Shown here: positions 1-8,129 of the stretch, piece after piece | Position numbering within the stretch: the stretch's first letter is position 1 | How the letters are laid out: the number at the start of each line of letters is the position of its first letter | NCBI RefSeq assembly: GCF_021023085.1 | Contig: NZ_PGCK01000004.1 | Coordinates: forward strand, 1-64,000 | DNA: 64,000 nt | Reading direction: 5' to 3' | DNA from: Methanooceanicella nereidis | GTDB taxonomy: Archaea; Halobacteriota; Methanocellia; Methanocellales; Methanocellaceae | Notes under the pieces: model-generated | The model's database searches: none | What the model was told of the DNA's origin: nothing | The model's input: the letters and a program-made list of their open reading frames with translations, nothing else | Made by a program: the position numbers and the translations under genes

Positions 1-253
1 GACACAGTATTGTGCATACTCCACAGTAGGAGCACTTCTTCGGGTCGACATCGACCTTAGAGGTCTGTGCCTTACCCCTGTTCACTGCTCCGAGCGGGCC
101 TTCGGAAACGGCCTCTTCGGGGCATGCATCAATACAAACTCCACAACCAGTACAGCGGTCGAGATCAACTACCAGGTTTAATTTTTCGGTCAGTAGCTTC
201 TGCTCGACACTTAACTTATTGTCTTCTATTTTTTTTGCATAACTGGGAAACAA
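1..253 (-). CDS. fwdF: FwdF polyferredoxin of formylmethanofuran dehydrogenase, N-terminal part (cut by window edge)
   Basis: The gene runs off the left edge; only about 84 residues are visible. They contain a complete CxxCxxCxxxCP cluster motif (CTGCGVC then DACP) and the start of a second (CSYCGVC). The spacing and the segment between them (GPLGAV, RGKA) resemble FwdF, the polyferredoxin that wires formylmethanofuran dehydrogenase to its electron donors in the first step of CO2 reduction. I chose a TTG start because an AGGAGGAG ribosome binding site (261-268) lies 7 bases ahead and the only nearby ATG is in another frame that stops at once. It follows fwdG by 24 bases, so the two form an operon. 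Another polyferredoxin subunit is possible, but the pairing with a FwdG-like protein favours FwdF. Confidence 0.75.
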   Translation of the reverse strand, partial: MFPSYAKKIEDNKLSVEQKLLTEKLNLVVDLDRCTGCGVCIDACPEEAVSEGPLGAVNRGKAQTSKVDVDPKKCSYCGVCTILC

Positions 254-277
254 GTAATTCCTCCTCCTATACAAACT

Positions 278-520
278 CTACTCTGTTGTAAGTGTGATCG
301 CTCTTTGAGGACATACCTCTAAGCAAACGCCGCAACCGTTGCAGACTTCCTCATCGATAACCACTGCCTTTCCGTTCAATACATTATAAGTCTTCTTTTT
401 GGTCACCGGGTTGGCGACAGTCAACTCTAATGCATTGACAGGGCAGGCAACAACGCAATTATTACAACCAGTACAGGTTCTACTTTGAATATCCAACGAT
501 AACGTGGTCACGTTACGCAC
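278..520 (-). CDS. fwdG: FwdG-like 2[4Fe-4S] ferredoxin subunit of formylmethanofuran dehydrogenase
   Basis: An 80-residue ferredoxin with two complete CxxCxxCxxxCP motifs (CTGCNNCVVACPVNAL near residue 16; CNGCGVCLEVCPQRAI near residue 60). The pattern ACPVNAL and the long insert between clusters match FwdG, which carries electrons within the formylmethanofuran dehydrogenase complex. It is first in a leftward operon with fwdF. GTG at 520 is the longest start; a second GTG at 511 sits 6 bases after GGTG and is equally plausible. The catalytic subunits would lie beyond the left edge. Facing it across 860 bases is the hydrogenase that, in cytochrome-free methanogens, feeds electrons to this enzyme through heterodisulfide reductase. 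Confidence 0.78.
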   Translation of the reverse strand: MRNVTTLSLDIQSRTCTGCNNCVVACPVNALELTVANPVTKKKTYNVLNGKAVVIDEEVCNGCGVCLEVCPQRAITLTTE

Positions 521-1386
521 CAGCCTTTTGGTTTTTTATAAGTTGGTTGGTTTTGTATGCTTAACAATCTATAAATAGATTGCTGTAATGAAAATGCCAA
601 CCCACCTAGCCATTTTTCTATAAATGAATATCTAAACATGTCACTTGATTTTTAAATATTTTTCCCTAATTGATCTATGCTGAATACAGCCACCTTTATT
701 CCCTTTTTTATTCGTATCGCCTTTGTTTAACCTCCTTTTATATTTTTAGGGTTTATTAGGCAACGTTATTCGAATTGAAAATAAATTTAATACGTATTCG
801 CTGGGCTTTTAGTATGGGTTGCCTATCCACTATAAGTACAATATTCAATGCTTTTAGAATATAAACTTTTTCTATGATTATTAATAAAAATAATGATTAT
901 ACTTATAATATATAAGCAAAAAATCTATCGTAACTATAATTTATAATGTAATATACTATTTATTCTTATAAACTTATAAGCTTTTCGGACGAGAAAATCC
1001 GGGGTCTGCAGTCTTACTCTATGTAAATATATATAGCCGCCATTTTACACCGTGGACAACCTATCTAATGTACCAGACACATAATATATATTACTGTGGA
1101 CCTCATGCCTGGCAATAGAACCGGACTGAACAAAAGGTTAAAGAAAGAGGTCATATGCCTGCACTAAAATAACAGGCAAATGAACGAGCTGGTAGGCCAT
1201 AATATAATTATAAATATAATTATATAATATTATTGAAGGTGAAAAACTTTTCAATTATAACTAAAGTTTTATATACCACCAGTTGTCAAGTTATCTAGTA
1301 CTAAACCTGAACATCGATGATGTTATCGGTTATGGGAAAGCCGATTCTGGTTTAAGTCTTGATTACAGATCAATGGAGTGAAAACA
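521..1386. promoter_or_regulatory. AT-rich divergent intergenic region between fwdGF and mvhGA
   Basis: About 860 bases with no convincing gene, very AT-rich, separating two highly expressed energy operons. It holds several TATA-like stretches on both strands. The best for mvhG is TTTTATATA at 1267-1275, which predicts a transcript start near 1298 and a leader of about 85 bases. A 20-codon reading frame at about 1103-1165 has no supporting features. The length is unusual for this compact genome, so it may hold regulatory sites or an unseen small RNA. Confidence 0.5.
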
Positions 1387-2307
1387 ATGGGAAAGGTAAA
1401 AGTAATTGAGTCTTGGCTGGGCGCATGTGCCGGTTGTGAAATATCGGTACTTGACCTTCACGAGACACTGTTGCCCGTTTTAGAGAAAATCGAGTTCGCT
1501 TATATCCCGGTTTTAATGGATGTAAAGCACCCGCCAAAGGCGACTGTAGGTATAGTATCCGGTGGTGTCAGGAACAGCGACAACCTCCACGAGCTTCTCG
1601 AGATCAGGAAGAACTGCGACATACTTATCGCACTCGGAAGCTGCGCATGCTTCGGCGGAAACCCCGGTCTTGCTAACTTATTCACCACAGAGGAGCTTCT
1701 TAGTGAGGTCTACGTGACCACGAAGAGCACTAAGAACGAGATAGGCAGGAACCCGTACATGGACGGTCTCCCGACCATACTGCCCGAAATGAGAGCAGTA
1801 GGCGACTACGTCAAGGTAGATGTCATGATCCCGGGCTGCGGACCGAACCCCGCGATGATCGGCGCTGCAATATTATCATTACTCGGCGGCGCACCGTACG
1901 AGCTCAGCACGAAGTCTGTATGTGACGAGTGTCCCAGAGAGAAGTCCGAGAGGAACCTCAAGAAGATCCTCAGGCCATTCGAGGGCACCGTGGACGACAA
2001 GAAGTGCCTGTTCGAGCAGGGATACCTCTGCAGCGGCTCTGCCACCAGGGCAGGCTGTGGCGCAAGATGCCCCACCGCAGGCGCAGCATGCCGTGGCTGC
2101 TTCGGCCCGTGTGAGAACTCCGTAGAGCAGGGTGCAGCGATGATCTCTGCAGTAACATCATGCTACGGTCTCGACGACGATCCGAACACTGACCTCGACG
2201 CAATGGTCGCGGACATATACGACCCGATAGGTAACTTCTACAAGTACACCTTACCATCCTCGTTACTGAACAAGAAGGCTATCGAGAAGACAGCAGCTAA
2301 GAAATAA
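1387..2307 (+). CDS. mvhG: F420-non-reducing hydrogenase small subunit MvhG
   Basis: Electron-transfer subunit of the cytoplasmic [NiFe] hydrogenase that oxidises H2 and passes electrons to heterodisulfide reductase, where they are bifurcated between CoM-S-S-CoB and ferredoxin. The proximal cluster motif CAGC is near residue 14, followed by GSCACFGG, PGCGPN, and a cysteine-rich C-terminal half (CDECPREK, then CGARCP, CRGCFGPC) typical of MvhG. Of the possible starts I prefer ATG over the GTG nine bases earlier, because GGAGTG sits 6 bases ahead of the ATG. It is followed after 10 bases by mvhA. Codon use is strongly biased to C-ending codons, as expected of an abundant protein. mvhD, which usually precedes it, is absent here. 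Confidence 0.93.
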   Translation: MGKVKVIESWLGACAGCEISVLDLHETLLPVLEKIEFAYIPVLMDVKHPPKATVGIVSGGVRNSDNLHELLEIRKNCDILIALGSCACFGGNPGLANLFTTEELLSEVYVTTKSTKNEIGRNPYMDGLPTILPEMRAVGDYVKVDVMIPGCGPNPAMIGAAILSLLGGAPYELSTKSVCDECPREKSERNLKKILRPFEGTVDDKKCLFEQGYLCSGSATRAGCGARCPTAGAACRGCFGPCENSVEQGAAMISAVTSCYGLDDDPNTDLDAMVADIYDPIGNFYKYTLPSSLLNKKAIEKTAAKK

Positions 2308-2317
2308 GGTGATCACA

Positions 2318-3730
2318 ATGGTAAAACAGATCAAAATCGCACCAGTATCAAGAATTGAAGGCCACGCACAGGTCACGATCGATGTCGATGACAGCGGCAA
2401 GGTCAGCGACGCAAGGCTTAACATCATGGAAGTAAGGGGATTCGAGAAGTTCCTCGTCGGCAGGCCGGTAGAAGAGGCCCCCAGGACCGTCACCCAGATC
2501 TGCGGTATCTGCCCCGTATCTCACCACCTGGCAGGAGCCAAGGCAGTAGACGCATGCTTCGGTGTTGAGACCGCCCCGACCGCAAAGCTCCTCCGTGAGC
2601 TCATGCAGTACGGCCAGTTCATACACTCCCACTCGCTGCACTTCTACTTCCTCGCAGCACCGGACTTCGTGTTCGGCCCGGACGCAAGCCCTGAGCAGAG
2701 GAACGTATTCGGCATCATAGCCGCAAACCCTGAGCTCGCCGTACAGGCAGTCAAGTTCAGGAAAGTCGGCCAGCAGATCGTCGAAGCGACCGCAGGCAGG
2801 TCCATATCCCCGGTCACCTCAGTTCCGGGAGGCATAACCAAGGGACTTACCCAGGCAGATGTCGACAGGCTCTTACCGATGGCCAAGGAAGCAGTAGAGT
2901 TCTCCAAGGCAACTCTCGCACTTGCAAAGCCAATATTCAACCAGTACATAGACGCGATCAAGATCCTCGGCGAAGCAGATTCCATGCACCTCGGTCTTGT
3001 CAAGAACGGTAACCTCGAACTGTACGACGGTCAGTTAAGGCTTATCGGCAAGGACGGCGCGACCATCAAGGAATTTGACCCGAAGGACTACCTCAACTAC
3101 ATAGCAGAGTACGTTTACCCGCACTCTTACCTGAAGGCACCGTACTGGAAGGAGATGGGCTGGGAGAACGGCATGTACCGTGTGTCCCCGCTGTCCAGGA
3201 TAAATGCCTGTGACCAGATCAGCACCCCGCTCGCCAACGCTGAGCTCCAGGAGTTCAGAAAGGCATTCGGCAGGCCGGCACAGCTGACCCTCCTGTACCA
3301 CTACGCAAGGCTCATTGAACTGTTATACTCGTCTGAGAGAGCAGTCGAGATGCTGTCCGACCCGGCCATCACCGGCAAGGAACTCCGCGTACCAGTCAAG
3401 GCACGCGCAGGCACTGGAGTAGGAGTCATTGAGGCACCGAGAGGCACCCTCATGCACGACTACGACACTGATGAGAACGGCATTATCACCAAGGCCAACA
3501 TCATCGTCGCAACTGCCCACAACAACAAGGCAATGAACGTAGGCCTGAAGAACACCGCCCAGAAGATCATCGACACCCCGACCCCGGCAGAGGGTATCCT
3601 CAACAGGATGGAAATGGTCATCAGGGCATACGACCCGTGCTTCTCCTGCGCTACCCACACCGTAGCAGGCAAGATGCCCTTAGAGGTCGTTCTTAACACC
3701 CCCTCAGGCAAGCAGGTCTTAAGGAGATAA
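2318..3730 (+). CDS. mvhA: F420-non-reducing hydrogenase large subunit MvhA
   Basis: Catalytic [NiFe] subunit of the Mvh hydrogenase. Both nickel-binding motifs are present: ICGICPVSHH near residue 61 and DPCFSCATH near the C-terminus, here with ordinary cysteines rather than selenocysteine. After the final His there is a tail of about 23 residues, as expected of the peptide removed by the maturation protease. The N-terminus (VSRIEGHA) is the family signature. The start is ATG preceded by GGTGATC, the archaeal 16S-complementary sequence, which directly follows the mvhG stop. Transcription very likely ends at the hairpin and T-run just downstream. Confidence 0.95.
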   Translation: MVKQIKIAPVSRIEGHAQVTIDVDDSGKVSDARLNIMEVRGFEKFLVGRPVEEAPRTVTQICGICPVSHHLAGAKAVDACFGVETAPTAKLLRELMQYGQFIHSHSLHFYFLAAPDFVFGPDASPEQRNVFGIIAANPELAVQAVKFRKVGQQIVEATAGRSISPVTSVPGGITKGLTQADVDRLLPMAKEAVEFSKATLALAKPIFNQYIDAIKILGEADSMHLGLVKNGNLELYDGQLRLIGKDGATIKEFDPKDYLNYIAEYVYPHSYLKAPYWKEMGWENGMYRVSPLSRINACDQISTPLANAELQEFRKAFGRPAQLTLLYHYARLIELLYSSERAVEMLSDPAITGKELRVPVKARAGTGVGVIEAPRGTLMHDYDTDENGIITKANIIVATAHNNKAMNVGLKNTAQKIIDTPTPAEGILNRMEMVIRAYDPCFSCATHTVAGKMPLEVVLNTPSGKQVLRR

Positions 3731-3741
3731 ATAAGCTTAAT

Positions 3742-3775
3742 GCGAGCCCGAAAGGGCTTGCGATCTTTTCTTTTT
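3742..3775 (+). terminator. Hairpin and T-rich terminator after mvhA
   Basis: GCGAGCCC and GGGCTTGC pair across a GAAA loop (one G-T wobble), followed by a tract of T interrupted by C. It begins about 12 bases after the mvhA stop. The rest of the gap to 4094 is AT-rich and holds nothing else I can support except the promoter of the next gene. Confidence 0.75.
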
Positions 3776-4094
3776 CTTCAGGTTTTTCATTTTACGATCA
3801 TTATAGTGTACACTTTATCGATGCATAATTTTGAAATAGTTTATACTCTTGGGTAAGCGGAAAGAATGGAAATTCCCAGCTCTCATAGTGATTATTATCA
3901 TTTTCGGTTAAGAACTGTATTCATAAAAATATAATGTGATAGATATTAGAATGAAAATAATTAAATTAAGCATACTTTGTTACTTAGGATTATTTTCAAT
4001 ATATAACATAATAATATCTGATCAGAATACCTTTTATTAGTTTATTATCGGAAATCTTAAATAAAGTCGGGCTCAACATTCATGAGTATCCGAT

Positions 4095-5111
4095 ATGATC
4101 AAACACCCGGCTTTGAGCTTATTCACGATAGTGATCATTTTTATGGCTGTAACGATTTCGGGCTGTGCAGGACAGAAAGAAGTACCGCAAAATGATAAAA
4201 CCCCTGTCGATAAGCCTTATTTAAAAGGCGTGAGCCTCAGTCCTAAAAGCTGGGAACAGGCCGATGTGATGGATTTTCTCGAAAGGACAAAGATGACCGG
4301 TGAGATCGTCACATGGGCCGGCGACTGGATAGAATTGTCCAGAGAAGGCGGTACAGGTCCGGAATTTCTGATCTACGGGGCTTCGGAATATGATTATTTA
4401 CCCGTCGTTCTGGTAAATATATATTCGGGAGACGGCAGCCTCAACAGGCCTTTAGACGATAGCGTCAAAAAAACGTATAAGGAAAGCATAGTCTCGTTCG
4501 CGAAAAAGAATAAGCCGGCATATATAGGCATGGGCATAGAGATCAATACGCTATACGAAAGATCCCCCGAGGACTTCGATAAGTTCGTCAGCCTCTTCAA
4601 CGATTCATATTATGCCATAAAGGCTGTTTCGCCTGACACAAAGATATTCACCGTCTTCCAGCTGGAAAAGATGAAAGGTATCGATAAAAGCTTATTTGCC
4701 GGCCCGTGGAATGCCTCCAATGCCCAGTGGGAGCTTTTAGAAAAATTCCCGCAGGCGGACATGATAGCTTTCACAACTTATCCGGGATTAAGGTACAAAG
4801 ACCCGTCAGAGATACCTTCAGATTACTATACCGAGATCAGGCTTCATACGGAAAAGCCCATAGCGTTCACCGAGACAGGATGGTTCAGCGAAATAGACAT
4901 TGCCGGCTGGGAAAGCGGCGAGCAGGAGCAGGCAGAGTTCGTCTCGGCTTTTTTCAGGCTCACTGAATCCGTGGACAAAGAATTTGTCATTTGGAGTTTT
5001 ATGTATGACCAGGACATAGAGGAACCTTTCAAAAGTATGGGTTTGATAAAAAGTAGCGACGGTAAGGAAAAGCTGTCGTGGGATGCCTGGGTAAGGAGCA
5101 ATGATATTTAA
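4095..5111 (+). CDS. Lipoprotein with glycoside hydrolase clan A-like TIM barrel
   Basis: A 338-residue exported protein. The N-terminus is a signal peptide ending in a lipobox (TISGC), so it is probably lipid-anchored outside the cell. The rest reads like a clan GH-A barrel: GMGIEIN near residue 150 would carry the acid/base Glu at the end of strand 4 and AFTETGW near residue 260 the nucleophile Glu at strand 7. It may therefore cut or bind a polysaccharide; the substrate cannot be told. Its end overlaps the next gene by 11 bases, and that gene also encodes a barrel-like lipoprotein, so the two are probably co-translated. The exact GH family is not recognised. Confidence 0.65.
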   Translation: MIKHPALSLFTIVIIFMAVTISGCAGQKEVPQNDKTPVDKPYLKGVSLSPKSWEQADVMDFLERTKMTGEIVTWAGDWIELSREGGTGPEFLIYGASEYDYLPVVLVNIYSGDGSLNRPLDDSVKKTYKESIVSFAKKNKPAYIGMGIEINTLYERSPEDFDKFVSLFNDSYYAIKAVSPDTKIFTVFQLEKMKGIDKSLFAGPWNASNAQWELLEKFPQADMIAFTTYPGLRYKDPSEIPSDYYTEIRLHTEKPIAFTETGWFSEIDIAGWESGEQEQAEFVSAFFRLTESVDKEFVIWSFMYDQDIEEPFKSMGLIKSSDGKEKLSWDAWVRSNDI

Positions 5112-6792
5112 GGACTCTAAGATAACTGCCATATTATTGATAGTCATCATACTGGCCGGCTTTGTGACAGCTGGCGGATGCCTGATGGCAGAACAGGAAA
5201 AAACGCTAACAGGAATGCCGCCTGAACAAAATGACATTATTAGTAAGGTTTATAACGGCAGTATAATCATCGGCATCGAGTACGCCATGCCCGGGATGGC
5301 GGAGACTTTTTCTGAGCTCGGTGTTGATGCAGTAAAATACTATCCCGATGAGATCTCCTGGGAAAGGATGCAGGAGACCAGGTATTCCCCGATAGATTTT
5401 CGGCGCATGGACAGGTTCGTCAGGGAATACCAGGACGCGGGATTCAAGGATTTGGTCATAACCCTAAAGACCGAAGGATCCTGGGCAATAAAAGACCCGA
5501 TAAGGAACTATTCGCCTAAGCCGGAGAACCTTGACGACTATGAAAAATGGGTCAGGGCCATTGTCGAACGATATGATAAGGACGGGACAGATGATATGCC
5601 AGGCCTGAAAGAGCCCGTAATGTTATATGAGATCGGCAGCCAGTTTTCGGACCTGGAGCCAGAGCCGGCCTACGATTACATCATCATGCTGGAAAGGGCA
5701 TACAGGGCTGCGCATAATGCGTCAGATGACGTGATAGTGACACATGCGGCATTCATTGTGACGACCGCGTTCAAGGATGACCCGGGCCCTGGCGATTACG
5801 AGGCCAGTTTCGACAGCGTTGATAAGCGTATTATGAGCCACTCTTTATCGGACATAAGGAAAGTCCTTGACAGGCCGGATATTTTTGACGCTGTGAACTT
5901 TCATGCAGTCGGTGACCCTTACGAGATCGAAAAGACCGTAAAATGGCTTGACTATGAGATGGATCAGAGAGGGTATAAGAAGCCAGTAATTATCGGGGAC
6001 ACCGCCGCTACGCCCTTCATTGCATGGGGTCCGGCCACGGTATGGGATAAAGAGCCGTCCAGGATGGGCATACTGATACCTCCTGCGACAGAAGAGGACC
6101 GTTACCGCCTGTCAAAATTTTTCCAGAGGCTGATAGAGGGGGATAAAGATACGAGAAACTGGACACAGAGCTTCGTCGCTTCCGACATGGTGAAAAAGGT
6201 CATTGTGGCCTCTGAACAGGACGTTATGCTCATTGATACGGCTTTAATGGAAGATCTCACCTTATTCAAGTCCGAGCTTTACAGGGGAGCTTCCGGAATA
6301 TCCCCGTGGGGAGGGATGGCGCTGACCAATATAAGCACTTCGGACCAGGAGCGTACGATCATAGAGCTAAGACCGTTATTCTACGCCCTCAAGCAGCTTA
6401 ATAAGAACATAGGAGATTACACGTCCGTCGAGCGCGTCCCTACTTCTGACGACAGTATCCGCCTCTACAAATACAATAAGGATAACAGGACAGTATGGGT
6501 GGCATGGTACGAGCCCGGAAAGCTGTTGCTGCCCGGCGATGAGGTTGCGCCGCAACAGTTACAGGTAGTCACGAACGCCACGAGCATAGTTGTGGAGCGG
6601 TCGATCGTCAGGAAAGGGCAGGTATGGCCCGACATGGACATAGTAAAGCCTGAGAACGGCATTGCAGTGATAGACATCGATACGGAGCCTGCATACATCA
6701 GAGCGGATGGCACCGTCTACTCTATCGAGGATGTTAAAAAGATAAACTCTGAGCCTGCGACGACATCATCCGCGTTAGTTTTAGGATCATAA
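5101..6792 (+). CDS. Large lipoprotein, glycosidase-like barrel with C-terminal beta domain
   Basis: A 563-residue exported lipoprotein: hydrophobic N-terminus then lipobox (TAGGC) near residue 27. The middle resembles a sugar-hydrolase barrel (ELGVDAVKYYPDEISW, later LYEIGSQ, VNFHAVGDP, VIIGDTAATP). The usual strand-4 glutamate may be the E of LYEIGSQ, but the strand-7 position reads IIGDTA with Asp in place of Glu, so hydrolysis is uncertain. Residues 450-563 look like a beta-rich accessory domain. ATG overlaps the upstream gene, giving a tight pair of surface proteins followed by a TctA-like permease. A role in surface polysaccharide processing is inference. Confidence 0.6.
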   Translation: MIFKDSKITAILLIVIILAGFVTAGGCLMAEQEKTLTGMPPEQNDIISKVYNGSIIIGIEYAMPGMAETFSELGVDAVKYYPDEISWERMQETRYSPIDFRRMDRFVREYQDAGFKDLVITLKTEGSWAIKDPIRNYSPKPENLDDYEKWVRAIVERYDKDGTDDMPGLKEPVMLYEIGSQFSDLEPEPAYDYIIMLERAYRAAHNASDDVIVTHAAFIVTTAFKDDPGPGDYEASFDSVDKRIMSHSLSDIRKVLDRPDIFDAVNFHAVGDPYEIEKTVKWLDYEMDQRGYKKPVIIGDTAATPFIAWGPATVWDKEPSRMGILIPPATEEDRYRLSKFFQRLIEGDKDTRNWTQSFVASDMVKKVIVASEQDVMLIDTALMEDLTLFKSELYRGASGISPWGGMALTNISTSDQERTIIELRPLFYALKQLNKNIGDYTSVERVPTSDDSIRLYKYNKDNRTVWVAWYEPGKLLLPGDEVAPQQLQVVTNATSIVVERSIVRKGQVWPDMDIVKPENGIAVIDIDTEPAYIRADGTVYSIEDVKKINSEPATTSSALVLGS

Positions 6793-6835
6793 GAGTTACC
6801 ACTAATTTTTAATATTTTGCAATTAAGTATAATAT

Positions 6836-8125
6836 GTGATCGAACTATCATTGCCACTTTTATCGCTATCGGTCCTGACCGGCATTATCATAGGGATCTT
6901 TGCCGGCCTGCTTCCGGGCGTCCATGTCAACAATACATCCGCCATACTGCTGGGAATGTCACCTGCCCTGGTGACATCGGGAATGGCAGAACTATATGTT
7001 GCAGTGATCATCATAGCCAGCACGATATCCCAGAGCTTCTTCGATATTATTCCGGCGATATTTCTAGGCGCACCGGACGATGCGACGACAATGGCCGTAA
7101 TGCCGGGACACAGGATGTTACTAGACGGGAAAGGCATAGAGGCGATAAGGCTATCGGCAATGGGCAGCGGCCTCGCCATTCCTATATCATTGTTGCTGCT
7201 TGCCCCGCTGGCATATTTCTTCATGTCATATTACGGGACATTACAAAAGAACATGGCAGCAGTACTTATTTTAATCTCGGTCTTCGTACTTCTGTCCAGT
7301 AAAGGTCGCGGACCTTTTCCGGACATACGTGACAGGCTCAGGCAGGTATCCTGGGCGTCCATAATATTTCTGACCAGCGGCTTTCTCGGCATTACTGCCT
7401 TCATCCTCGAGCCGCTTATCTCCCCGCTGGTGAACATTGGCGCGCCTACCATGCTTTTACCGCTGCTTTCCGGGCTTTTTGGTGCTCCGGCCCTGATGAT
7501 GAGCTTATGGTCTTCTTCAAATATCCCGAGACAGGCTGACAAAATGATCACTTTACAGGGAAGGGACATCGTGAAAGGCGCGTTGATAGGTACGGCATCA
7601 GGTGCCCTGGTCTCATGGTTCCCGGGAGTGAGCGCCGGTGTCGCGACTACCATCACAGGCATATTTTCGGGATCGAGAGATGATGACTCTGATAAAAAGC
7701 ATATTGTGTCCATATCGGGTGTAAGTACGGCAGGAGCGATATTTTCCCTGGTCGCGCTTTTCGTCATAATGAGACCCAGGAGCGGGGCGGTCGTGGCAGC
7801 CCAGGAGCTGCTTGGAGGCGAGATCAACTTCGATACGTTTATTCTGTTCCTGGTGATAATTTGTGCTGCAGGAGTGACCTCCTATCTGCTCATGCTTACG
7901 GCAGGCAGCACATTTGCAGGACTATTCTCACGACTCGATTATTCCGGACTGAACAGGACCGTGCTCGTTTTCCTGACTACCATGTGCCTGTTGATGACCG
8001 GGACACTGGGATTGATGGTGTTCGTCATATCGACGCTCATAGGAGTAGCCTCGCATATCATCGATGTTAGAAAAACATGCCTTATGGGAGTGTTATTAGT
8101 GCCGTGTATACTGTATTTCCTGTGA
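6836..8125 (+). CDS. TctA/DUF112-family integral membrane permease
   Basis: A 429-residue protein with about 10-12 membrane segments. Two related motifs (LLPGVHVNN near residue 26 and WFPGVSAG near residue 260) mark the inverted-repeat architecture of the TctA family, whose bacterial members transport tricarboxylates with TctB and TctC. No TctB or TctC partner is nearby, as is usual in archaea where these proteins stand alone and their substrate is unknown. The start is GTG with no ribosome binding site; an AT-rich box about 25 bases upstream suggests a leaderless message. Downstream it converges with the HEAT-repeat gene, leaving four bases between stops. Confidence 0.75.
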   Translation: MIELSLPLLSLSVLTGIIIGIFAGLLPGVHVNNTSAILLGMSPALVTSGMAELYVAVIIIASTISQSFFDIIPAIFLGAPDDATTMAVMPGHRMLLDGKGIEAIRLSAMGSGLAIPISLLLLAPLAYFFMSYYGTLQKNMAAVLILISVFVLLSSKGRGPFPDIRDRLRQVSWASIIFLTSGFLGITAFILEPLISPLVNIGAPTMLLPLLSGLFGAPALMMSLWSSSNIPRQADKMITLQGRDIVKGALIGTASGALVSWFPGVSAGVATTITGIFSGSRDDDSDKKHIVSISGVSTAGAIFSLVALFVIMRPRSGAVVAAQELLGGEINFDTFILFLVIICAAGVTSYLLMLTAGSTFAGLFSRLDYSGLNRTVLVFLTTMCLLMTGTLGLMVFVISTLIGVASHIIDVRKTCLMGVLLVPCILYFL

Positions 8126-8129
8126 TGCC

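Noticed and set aside
1103-1165. A 20-codon frame in the fwd-mvh gap
   Set aside because: Too short, no ribosome binding site, and no way to support it.
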